Shown here piece by piece: positions 55,562-62,876 of a stretch of DNA of 62,876 nucleotides. The translations under genes and the position numbers were made by a program. Below the pieces are notes generated by a model, which saw nothing but the letters and a program-made list of their open reading frames with translations, ran no database searches and had not been told where the DNA came from. Positions within the stretch are counted from its first letter, which is position 1. Each line of letters starts with the position of its first letter. Origin of the DNA: Promethearchaeota archaeon (GTDB lineage Archaea; Asgardarchaeota; Lokiarchaeia; Sigyniarchaeales; SOKP01); contig JAEOTH010000184.1 of NCBI GenBank assembly GCA_016839915.1, positions 1-62,876 of the forward strand, given 5' to 3'.

Positions 55562-56191
55562 ATGAAAAAGTCGACTGATTTTATATTATTTGACTCTTTA
55601 AAAGATATATTAATATATGGAGAATTTACAGGGTCAATAATATCAAAATGCCAAGAGGAGGTAATATTCTCGGACAATATAAAAATATCAGAATCTGAAG
55701 GAATTATTATTTCCGAAGGACTAGTTATAGGGTTTGAACATGTTGGAAATAATTTAATTCCTTACTCAAAAAGTTCGGACTTGGAATGGAATTTAAAAGA
55801 ATTTCCGCTGGAATACTCTGTTTTAATTCCTGAAACCACGATGGAACAGTATGATCAAGGTCAATTTACAAATAATTTTCCATTTACCATTAATTTACTC
55901 CACACTGCGAGCTTATATATTAATGATAATAAGTTTGGTGTTAATCATTTAGATTTTTTTAAAGGTGAAATTCTCAAAAATCCAATTTCAATGATTAGGA
56001 ATGGGATTATTGTTGCTGACAGGGTGGTTATTGATCATAATGGTGATCCTGTATTTTATGATTGCTTAATAGTTGGAAGGGATGAGAATGATGAACTCAA
56101 TATAAGTTATGAACCGATTATCAACGTCGATGATAAAGTAGTGGAATATATTATAATTTTAGGAATTGAAGAATTAAAAATTAAAAAATAG
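55562..56191 (+). CDS. Unrecognised protein, operon partner of the ATPase
   Basis: A 209-residue soluble beta-rich protein beginning KKSTDFILFDSLKDILIYGEF. It has hydrophobic strands (GIIISEGLVIGFEH; MIRNGIIVADRVVIDHNGD) that suggest a beta-sandwich or barrel with no Cys motif. Its stop is nine bases before the ATG of the P-loop ATPase gene, so they are co-transcribed and likely act together. No family is recognised. Confidence 0.6.
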   Translation: MKKSTDFILFDSLKDILIYGEFTGSIISKCQEEVIFSDNIKISESEGIIISEGLVIGFEHVGNNLIPYSKSSDLEWNLKEFPLEYSVLIPETTMEQYDQGQFTNNFPFTINLLHTASLYINDNKFGVNHLDFFKGEILKNPISMIRNGIIVADRVVIDHNGDPVFYDCLIVGRDENDELNISYEPIINVDDKVVEYIIILGIEELKIKK

Positions 56192-56200
56192 CAGAGTAAA

Positions 56201-57421
56201 ATGCTCCTTTTCGAAAATAAACGACAAAAATTACTTAGTCTTTTAAAATTCACAGGATCTCCCTTTAAGAAATTCGTATCTACCGGAGAAATTGAAGAAG
56301 ATATTGGGTTGGTTCACTCACGACAAGAATTATTACATTCTATAATTGATATAATTGAAAAAAACGGAAACTTTATTTTACCAATTATAGGAGGAGTAGG
56401 AACAGGAAAAACTCATTTCTATTGGGCATTAAAACATGAATTGTATTATTATAATCTTGTCTATGTTTCTTTAGAGAATGTTATTAAGAAATTTTATTAC
56501 TATATATACTCAGAATTTATTGAAAGTATGGGTATTGAGGTTCTAAGATCTATTGCGAGAAGATTATGCAATGAATGGGGTGCTTTAGAGCGAAAATATG
56601 GCTTTTTTCATTTAGCTGATATCGAAAAAGTAAGAAAAGTTGCTCTTAATAAATGTACATCAAATTTTGAAAATAAATCCGCTATAATGGACATTATAAA
56701 TGCGTTAACTGCCCATCAACTAGACCCATATAAAAAGATAGAAGCTGAAAGGTGGTTTTTAGGAGAAGTCATTGATATTAGAGATCTTTCAAGACTAAAT
56801 TTAAAGCATGATCTGAGGGAGACAAATAACTCATATACTATGTTAAAAGTGCTAGTTGAAAATTCAATGGTAAGTAGTGTGTTATTTATTGATGATTTTG
56901 AAAAAGTCCTTTCTATGATGAAGCCTCTATCCATAGAGGAAGAAACTGAAGAAGTTTTTGATAGAAGTTGGCTATATAGCAGTAAAGAATCACCAGATAA
57001 GCGGAAAGCTGAAAAATTATTAGATAAAATAGTAAGATTAAATAAAATTGAAGGTCTACGAATCATTATTACCCTAAAATCAGTTGAATTTTATCAGGAA
57101 ATAAAGAATAAGTTTGAAGAAATGAATAGCGATCTTTTAAATGTATTAATGGAGCCAATTATTTTACCTAACTTCATAGAAGAAGATCTTTCCAAGTTTT
57201 ATAAAAATAATTTAGAATTTTTTTTTGGCAATATTAATTATTTTGATTATTTCAGAGATTTTTCAGACTCATATTATCCCCTAAATGGTAACGTACTAAA
57301 ATACATTTATAAAACTTCTAATGGCAATTCCAGAGAAATTATAAAGCTTTTGATAAAAATTTTCAATGAAATTGTATTATCTAATGAAGATTTAGATGTT
57401 ATCCTCGAAAAATATCAATAA
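56201..57421 (+). CDS. AAA/ORC-like P-loop ATPase
   Basis: A 406-residue protein. Walker A is GGVGTGKTH near residue 66 and Walker B is VLFIDDFEKVL near residue 228. The motif IIITLKS near residue 288 is sensor-1-like and GNSREIIKLLIKIF near residue 385 sits where sensor-2 would be. The shape recalls ORC1/Cdc6 and archaeal AAA ATPases of the MoxR/STAND-adjacent type, but is not a clear replication initiator; no winged-helix domain is seen after it. With the 209-residue partner it may form a switch or remodelling unit. It converges with the HEAT/RelA/TIR operon with ten bases between. Confidence 0.7.
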   Translation: MLLFENKRQKLLSLLKFTGSPFKKFVSTGEIEEDIGLVHSRQELLHSIIDIIEKNGNFILPIIGGVGTGKTHFYWALKHELYYYNLVYVSLENVIKKFYYYIYSEFIESMGIEVLRSIARRLCNEWGALERKYGFFHLADIEKVRKVALNKCTSNFENKSAIMDIINALTAHQLDPYKKIEAERWFLGEVIDIRDLSRLNLKHDLRETNNSYTMLKVLVENSMVSSVLFIDDFEKVLSMMKPLSIEEETEEVFDRSWLYSSKESPDKRKAEKLLDKIVRLNKIEGLRIIITLKSVEFYQEIKNKFEEMNSDLLNVLMEPIILPNFIEEDLSKFYKNNLEFFFGNINYFDYFRDFSDSYYPLNGNVLKYIYKTSNGNSREIIKLLIKIFNEIVLSNEDLDVILEKYQ

Positions 57422-57431
57422 ATGCTCTCTT

Positions 57432-58166
57432 TTATAAATTCTTCAATAGAATTCTTTCAAAAATATCAATTTCTTGAAAATATTTTTCTTTATATTCGAT
57501 TTCCCAATCTAAGGTTGCAATACTCTTCCGAAATGACTCTAAATTAATTGAACTTCTAAAATAAATAAGTAACAAAGACCTTAATCCATTGCGTTTCAAA
57601 ATTTTATAGTTCTCTAAATGGTTCAATGAATCTAACAATTGATGATAATCGGGAAGGAATTTATCAAATATATTTGCTGAAATTGCTACTATTTCAGAAT
57701 CTTTTGAATTCAATGCCAGTAAGATGTTCCTCCAAACTAAAAGTGGCATTTTTTCTAAATCTAGTAATGTTTTAAGAGCATTAATTCTAATTGGAAGATA
57801 CTCATCATTTATAGCATACCCCACTAACTGAACAATTTCTTCTCTAATTATTACCTTTTTCGAGATTTTTCGAATTGCTTGGATTATCTCGTCTCTGACC
57901 CATCTGTCTGATGAATAATAAGTTTTGGATAAAAAATCCAAATATTTCTGGTCTATATTGGATACTTTTGCAATTTCTCCTATCAAAAAGACAAGATTTA
58001 TTTTAACTTTTTCAAATATTTGGAGATCTAAATTGTCGATAAAATAATCTAAAATCGTAAAATATTCAAGCTTAGGGGTTGTACTTAATTTTATTAAAAA
58101 ATCATTTATAAGATCAGGATTTTTTGATTTTTTGATTTCATCAAATTCTTCGCTAAAGAACACCAT
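57432..58166 (-). CDS. HEAT-repeat-like protein
   Basis: A 244-residue all-helical protein with HEAT-like pairs (RWVRDEIIQAIRKIS; LPIRINALKTLLDLE; SEIVAISANIFDKFLP). It is probably a curved protein-binding scaffold. The frame extends to a TTG at 58223, which would overlap the RelA/SLOG gene by 32 bases; the ATG at 58166 avoids the overlap and fits better, leaving a 25-base gap. It is the last gene of the TIR/RelA-SLOG unit, a position typical of an accessory factor. Confidence 0.7.
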   Translation of the reverse strand: MVFFSEEFDEIKKSKNPDLINDFLIKLSTTPKLEYFTILDYFIDNLDLQIFEKVKINLVFLIGEIAKVSNIDQKYLDFLSKTYYSSDRWVRDEIIQAIRKISKKVIIREEIVQLVGYAINDEYLPIRINALKTLLDLEKMPLLVWRNILLALNSKDSEIVAISANIFDKFLPDYHQLLDSLNHLENYKILKRNGLRSLLLIYFRSSINLESFRKSIATLDWEIEYKEKYFQEIDIFERILLKNL

Positions 58167-58191
58167 AATTATAATTTTCAATGAATTATTT

Positions 58192-60201
58192 TTATTTGAT
58201 AAGGAAGTCCTTAATTGTTTCAACTTGATTTTCTACATTGATTAAATATTCATTTTGCCATGAAGGATCTTGAAGTAATTTCAAACCGGATCCAGTAATC
58301 TTTTCTATTATACCAACATATACTCCAAAAATCAATGCTAGACGATATTCAAACGCAGAGATCTTTCCTCCTCCAATCCCAAGGAGTTTAATATTACTTA
58401 TAGGGATTTCATTTAATACTATATCTGTCCAATATTGAAGTGCTTCTAAAAAACTGAAACCGGTTCCATTTGTTTGGTGTATGTTTGAATACCTTACATC
58501 AATTTTAACATGGTTAGGAAAATCTTTTGGAATATACCCTATAGTTTTTATTGAATGAGGATAGGATTTTTGAATATCACCAACAAGGTCACAAACCCCT
58601 GCAACTGTGCTTCCAGATATAATCATTCCTTTATAAAATCTAGAAGCATCTAACAAGTTCTTCTGTAAATCATCTCCTAACTCTTCCTTCCTCATCTTCG
58701 TACTTCCCGTAATTATTACCAATGGCAAGCTTAAATTTCTTTCTTTTACCCCATATTCTCTTTCCAAACGAACTTTCGCATTTTTATTATTAAATCGAAT
58801 AGCTAAACCGAGCAATAATAATTGTCTTACTATGTTTATTCCTTCTAGTTCATTATCTATCATACTAAGACTATCTAAATCATCAAGATGAGTAGAGATC
58901 ATCCATCCTGCCGTAGAGAACTTTATTCCAAGTAAATAATTATTTAAACTCCCATTTACATCCTTAGAAAATAATTTAAATAAGCCATTATTGAGATATG
59001 CCCATGGGATGTTAATTCCAACTAATATTTGTTCTTCACTAATCTTAATGATGTTCTTGATAGCTGGTAATGAATAATCAATGATATCAATGTTTTTATT
59101 AAGAGCAATATTGGTAATAAAGTAATTTACTCCTGTATAAGTATCATCAGGATTAATATTATATGATTGGTTATAGTACTCGAGCGCCTTTTCAAGATTT
59201 AATTTCTTCCATGATCCCCCTAAACATGTCAATGCATCGGTATCTTCTGGATCTAATTTTATTGCTTCTTCCAAATATTTTTGTCCTTGTTGATATTCAG
59301 TGCCTGTAGGATTTTTACCATAATATTTATATAAAGCAAGACCGAGTTCTCTTAATACTGAAGGATCATTGTAATTGATAAACTCAGTTAGTAATTTTAT
59401 ATTAAGATCCCATTTTTCTACTGCTCTAGCTAATTTTACTATTCTTAATACCAATTGAAGTTCTTTTGATTTATCAGGAGCGTTTTCATAAACCAATAGT
59501 AAACTATTAATTTTATCATTTATTTCTTGAACAGTCATATATGCACCATAGTTTGCTTTATATATACTCAAAAAATCTAAGCTATTCTTAAATTCGTGAT
59601 CAGCATCTTCTAGAATTGCTGCAATTCGAAAGAATTGCCGTTTTATTTTATCTGGAATTTTAATACTTGGTTTATATAAATTATCATGCTGAATAACACT
59701 CCAACAATGCTGAAGTAGAGTTCTTATTTGAAGTTCCGCTTTAAGATGATAAATTTCATCAGGAACATCAAGATCTTGGAGATATATGGAATCTGGATTT
59801 ATTTGTACAATATAATGATGAGATAAATATCCAAATTGGTCTTTATCTAAAGTATTGAGTTTGTCCTCGCTATCTTCCCATTGAATTTTGAAATTCTCTT
59901 CTACTATTTGGCAACATTTCTCTACATCGTCTAAAGTTGGTAAAATAATCCGTCCACCGCATAGATCAGTTAAATCTTCAACAGGATTTAGACCATACAG
60001 CTCTGCTTTCCCAGGGCGTTGTATTTTTTCTGCATAACTCGTTACCGTTTTAGCACGAGTTTGAACTATGATTTCAAGAGAAATATTTTTCCCAATTTTT
60101 TTAAGAACCAATTCTAGTAATTCAGCATATTTAACAAAGTCTTTACGGCATTCTTTGTAAATATTAATTTCCCTTATAAACTCATCTTGATCTTTTTTCA
60201 T
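58192..60201 (-). CDS. RelA/SpoT nucleotidyltransferase - TPR - SLOG fusion
   Basis: A 669-residue protein. Residues 20-230 are a RelA/SpoT synthetase-fold domain with its key positions intact: DLCGGRI (Asp near 79), FGYLSHH near 124 and AELQIRTLLQHCW near 156. Residues 235-480 hold TPR-like helices (LDPEDTDALTCLGGSWKKLN). From about 490 there is a Rossmann-type SLOG/LOG-like domain: VIITGST, MIISGSTVAGVCDLVGD and the nucleotide-loop-like GIGGGKISAFEYRLALIFG near 610. SLOG domains bind NAD- or ADP-ribose-type signals in Thoeris and other systems. The synthetase half would make alarmone-like nucleotides or pyrophosphorylate a target. It is co-directional with TIR, 52 bases apart. Confidence 0.82.
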   Translation of the reverse strand: MKKDQDEFIREINIYKECRKDFVKYAELLELVLKKIGKNISLEIIVQTRAKTVTSYAEKIQRPGKAELYGLNPVEDLTDLCGGRIILPTLDDVEKCCQIVEENFKIQWEDSEDKLNTLDKDQFGYLSHHYIVQINPDSIYLQDLDVPDEIYHLKAELQIRTLLQHCWSVIQHDNLYKPSIKIPDKIKRQFFRIAAILEDADHEFKNSLDFLSIYKANYGAYMTVQEINDKINSLLLVYENAPDKSKELQLVLRIVKLARAVEKWDLNIKLLTEFINYNDPSVLRELGLALYKYYGKNPTGTEYQQGQKYLEEAIKLDPEDTDALTCLGGSWKKLNLEKALEYYNQSYNINPDDTYTGVNYFITNIALNKNIDIIDYSLPAIKNIIKISEEQILVGINIPWAYLNNGLFKLFSKDVNGSLNNYLLGIKFSTAGWMISTHLDDLDSLSMIDNELEGINIVRQLLLLGLAIRFNNKNAKVRLEREYGVKERNLSLPLVIITGSTKMRKEELGDDLQKNLLDASRFYKGMIISGSTVAGVCDLVGDIQKSYPHSIKTIGYIPKDFPNHVKIDVRYSNIHQTNGTGFSFLEALQYWTDIVLNEIPISNIKLLGIGGGKISAFEYRLALIFGVYVGIIEKITGSGLKLLQDPSWQNEYLINVENQVETIKDFLIK

Positions 60202-60253
60202 TGTAAATCAACTAATTTTTGATATTAAATTTAAATTTAGCAATCTATTTTAT

Positions 60254-62665
60254 TTAAACAGTTTCTTGTTCATGAAGAACGGGAGATATTACTTCTCTCA
60301 ATTTAGGATAAAACTCGGAATCAGACATGAGGTATTTCTTCATAGACTGGATATCAGCAATGTCAAACTCTAATTCACTAGGTAATTCCGTTTCTTTCAG
60401 GTAAACACCAAAAAATGCTTTATTTCTTTTCGATGCAAAGCTAATTTCTTTTCTTACATAATCTGAATCAACTATGTGAGGCGTGATGAATAATAAAAAT
60501 GCCTTGCATCGCTCTAAATTTTGAACGATTGATTTTTTCCAATTTTCACTAATGGGAATTCCTTCATCATACCAGATGTGTATATCCTTCTTATTAAGAT
60601 AATCTATTATTGGATAAACCTGAAGTTTGTCTGTGTGAGAATAACTGACGAAAATAAAAGGTTCATCACCTGCATATGCTTTAAATGGCATCTGAAATTT
60701 CTGTGGATCGGACAGGAAGCTCCCGACTATTAATTCCTCAAGAGAAGGATTTTCATTTATCGCAATAATCTTATTCTCATTAACATAATTTTCAAGGATT
60801 TTCATTATAGTAGGATCTTTGCTAAAAGCTTCACAGAAATGGGTTAATTTCTGTTGAGCGCTATAGGAGTGTCCTTGGAACATATAATAAACACAATAAG
60901 GATCTACTGCTGTAATGAGAATTGTATATCGCCCGAATTTCACTCGATCAAACGATTCGGAAAAAATTTGATCGCAAAATTCATTACATGAGGACAGAAA
61001 CTCACCAAAGTGGGTTTCATCAATAGTCATATCCGCAGTAAAGGGGCTGGACAACACCATATCTCCCTCTCTCGTCATAATAGAAAGGAGTATGGGTTGC
61101 TCTGCTTCTATTTTTGGAAGATCACCTACACGCTTTCTGAGCATTTTTACCACTTGATCGTTTAAACGAACTAATTCTATACGTTCTCTCATAGGCGCAT
61201 TTGATTCTTTTAATCTCTCCCACAAGCTCAACTCATTAAGTAATTTATCATGTTCCTCTGAAATACTCATAGCTAGCCTATTAAGGCCAAAATTTTCAGC
61301 AATTTGCTGTCCTTTAGCCATTAATCGCCTAGCTTTCTCCAGGTCAGATGATATTAAAGCTATTTTTGCCTGTAATAGATATGTTTCACATAGAATCCAA
61401 AATGATCGAGATTTTTTAGTAATTTCAAATAATCGTGTAATCAGAGATTCTAAATCATCTAATACTTCTACTTCATTAGTCATCTGAAATTCAATTATGA
61501 GTAGTTCACATAAGCTAAGTAGGGCTCTTTGATTGATTTCCCAAAAAACATCTTCACCTTCGAGGATTTGTCTTAAAATTTCTTCAGCTCTTCCTCGATT
61601 ACTGATTCGTGGACTCACTTTTAATAATAAAGCTTTATTATAAAGATACATCCAATTAGTAGATTTATCGTTTAATTGTTCATTTAATTGTTCTAATTGG
61701 TTAATATTTTGCTGTGCTTGCTCAAGATCACCCTTTTCAATTAAAATTTGAATTAAAAAATCATAAGAGTTAGCTACACGCCTCAAAGCACCAATTTCAT
61801 ATGATTGTGCTTGACTTTTTAATATACACTCTAAAGCATGATCTAATTCTCCATTCATTCTATAAGCGTCAGCCATATTATTAAGATTCGATGAGATCAG
61901 TCCTTTATGGTTAAGTTCTTTAGCTATTGCCAAGCTTTGCTCATAAAGGGTTAAACTTCGAGTAACCTCCCCTTTATTATGATAGAAAGTCGCTTTTTGA
62001 AGAAGCCCCACGGAAATAAAAAATTTATAATTAACTTCTTTGGCAACAGTTAAAACTCTCTCAGCATACTCTAAAGCATGATCAAATTCGCCTTTGTACA
62101 AACCAAGTACCCAAGCAATGGGGATAAGATTAAAACAAACTATACTATCATCACCAAGAGATTCTCCCATTGCTAGACTATGTTTAAAATACTTTAATGC
62201 TATTTCCACATCACCCTTAGGAGAAATTAAAGGATTTGAAATCATACCTTTTTGAAGAACTATTAGGGCTTCTCTTCGTGTCTTATTGATTACTAACTCA
62301 TCTGTTAGAGTTGCTAACAATTCTTCTGCTTGTTTAATTATCTTATTAACTGGTTTTAGATTAAAGCTTCGAGTTAAACCTATAACCATAAAAATTAAAG
62401 CATCAACAGATAAGATACTATTCTCTAAACCTAAACTCTCATTATATGTTTGTTCGGCAAATTTCACAACTTTTTTAAATAAACCTTGGTGTATTAAGAG
62501 ACTACACTTAGTAAGATGACAGGATACTATATCATGAAGCGAATTATTTCTCCTTTCTTCGAAATCATTTAATAATTGAAGAGATTCTTCATATTTCCCT
62601 TCTATAATAAATTGTCTTGCTTGAACTAATTCTTTAGGGTCTGAATGGGACATATTTTCAGCCAT
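60254..62665 (-). CDS. TPR - longin-like - TIR protein
   Basis: An 803-residue protein. Residues 10-460 are TPR-like repeats (ALEYAERVLTVAKEVN, SLTLYEQSLAIAKELN). Residues 520-650 carry a segment seen in other Asgard TPR proteins and compatible with a roadblock/longin fold (ILLSIMTREGDMVLSS then GRYTILITAVDPYCVYYMFQGHSY). Residues 667-803 are a TIR domain: FIFVSYSHTD, HIWYDEGIPIS and SDYVRKEISFA with the catalytic Glu near 740. TIR domains of this type cleave NAD or produce cyclic ADP-ribose signals. It is the first gene of the unit with RelA-SLOG and HEAT genes and lies next to a palindrome-bearing upstream region. Confidence 0.85.
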   Translation of the reverse strand: MAENMSHSDPKELVQARQFIIEGKYEESLQLLNDFEERRNNSLHDIVSCHLTKCSLLIHQGLFKKVVKFAEQTYNESLGLENSILSVDALIFMVIGLTRSFNLKPVNKIIKQAEELLATLTDELVINKTRREALIVLQKGMISNPLISPKGDVEIALKYFKHSLAMGESLGDDSIVCFNLIPIAWVLGLYKGEFDHALEYAERVLTVAKEVNYKFFISVGLLQKATFYHNKGEVTRSLTLYEQSLAIAKELNHKGLISSNLNNMADAYRMNGELDHALECILKSQAQSYEIGALRRVANSYDFLIQILIEKGDLEQAQQNINQLEQLNEQLNDKSTNWMYLYNKALLLKVSPRISNRGRAEEILRQILEGEDVFWEINQRALLSLCELLIIEFQMTNEVEVLDDLESLITRLFEITKKSRSFWILCETYLLQAKIALISSDLEKARRLMAKGQQIAENFGLNRLAMSISEEHDKLLNELSLWERLKESNAPMRERIELVRLNDQVVKMLRKRVGDLPKIEAEQPILLSIMTREGDMVLSSPFTADMTIDETHFGEFLSSCNEFCDQIFSESFDRVKFGRYTILITAVDPYCVYYMFQGHSYSAQQKLTHFCEAFSKDPTIMKILENYVNENKIIAINENPSLEELIVGSFLSDPQKFQMPFKAYAGDEPFIFVSYSHTDKLQVYPIIDYLNKKDIHIWYDEGIPISENWKKSIVQNLERCKAFLLFITPHIVDSDYVRKEISFASKRNKAFFGVYLKETELPSELEFDIADIQSMKKYLMSDSEFYPKLREVISPVLHEQETV

Positions 62666-62795
62666 ATAATACTGATTTTAGAATAACTTGGATTATAAAC
62701 TTATGAATGTTTAAGTTAATTATAATTTTAAATATAACGCATGTGGTTTTCAAAACAATTAAAAAATTATGTATGTTATAATTTTAGACGTGATA

Positions 62796-62809
62796 TGCAT
62801 TATAATGCA
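62796..62809. promoter_or_regulatory. Perfect palindrome upstream of the TIR operon
   Basis: TGCATTATAATGCA is a perfect 14-base palindrome about 130 bases before the TIR gene start, with a further TTGCATT nearby at 62814. It could be a dimeric regulator site for the TIR/RelA-SLOG operon or for the rightward promoter that begins just beyond. Confidence 0.4.
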
Positions 62810-62831
62810 ATACTTGCATTCATTTTGACTA

Positions 62832-62876
62832 ATATATATAAATAATGGAAAGGAGATTCTATTAATAAAAAGATAA
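62832..62876 (+). promoter_or_regulatory. Rightward TATA-like promoter at the window edge
   Basis: A TATATATAAATA tract is followed by AAGGAG and then ATTCTATTAATAAAAAG at the end of the window. It looks like a promoter plus ribosome-binding site of a gene that continues outside. The only ATG after the TATA tract (62845) opens a six-codon frame, so the gene's start is uncertain. Confidence 0.35.

Noticed and set aside
1-62876. tRNA, rRNA or CRISPR array
   Set aside because: Reading the intergenic stretches on both strands, I saw no GTTC-type T-loop with matching acceptor stems, no ribosomal RNA sequence and no evenly spaced identical repeats. The repeats found are few and unevenly spaced.

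Overview
The window is AT-rich archaeal DNA and very probably belongs to an Asgard archaeon, most like Lokiarchaeia. The grounds are a set of eukaryote-like families together with archaeal genes. The eukaryote-like set is a Rag/Arf-type small GTPase with an HKTD motif, a ubiquitin-like protein, two roadblock/LC7 proteins, an AN1 zinc finger, a von Willebrand A protein with two C4HC3 zinc modules, and a TPR protein with a probable longin/roadblock-like segment. The archaeal set is an archaeosortase, large NosD-like beta-helix surface proteins and small membrane proteins. I see no rRNA, tRNA, CRISPR array or intact insertion sequence.

Layout. 1-5 kb: the end of a GTPase gene, small proteins, the ubiquitin-like protein, a metallo-beta-lactamase-fold hydrolase, an F420-type oxidoreductase and small membrane proteins. 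5-15 kb: an exported protein with an IPGY-membrane-basic tail, a DUF401 permease, a histidine kinase and response regulator pair, an archaeosortase and a beta-helix surface protein. 16-20 kb: an accessory stretch with a secreted caspase-fold (clan CD) protease candidate, a gene remnant, an LRR protein and two decayed copies of a zinc-ribbon gene end. 20-25.5 kb: three tandem microprotein genes, a bactofilin-like protein, a coiled-coil DNA-binding protein and three MFS genes, one of them an internal-deletion derivative. 25.5-32.5 kb: an AN1 protein and three beta-helix or propeller surface proteins. 32.5-44 kb: metabolism, with a glycyl-radical enzyme, two crotonase paralogues, a hydrolase, a thioesterase, an amino-acid permease, a radical SAM activase, a PfkB kinase and a metallo-hydrolase. 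44-54 kb: roadblock proteins, a 1364-residue membrane-anchored surface protein, an M20 peptidase, the VWA/zinc protein and methionyl-tRNA synthetase. 54-62.9 kb: a putative nucleotide-signalling conflict locus.

The most striking region is the right end. A TPR/TIR protein, a RelA/SpoT-TPR-SLOG fusion and a HEAT-like protein are transcribed together, next to a P-loop ATPase operon. TIR domains make NAD-derived signals and SLOG domains bind such signals (Thoeris is the precedent). A SLOG domain fused to an alarmone-synthetase fold suggests a sensor-to-nucleotidyltransferase relay.

Second, the 20.3-22.5 kb stretch pairs three repeated 27-34 residue microprotein genes with a bactofilin and a predicted DNA-binding coiled-coil partner. 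Third, three real genes (a response regulator, a roadblock protein and methionyl-tRNA synthetase) have no ATG, GTG or TTG at a workable start. In two of them ATT or ATC lies exactly six bases after a GTGA ribosome-binding motif that has the same spacing in front of normal ATG genes here.
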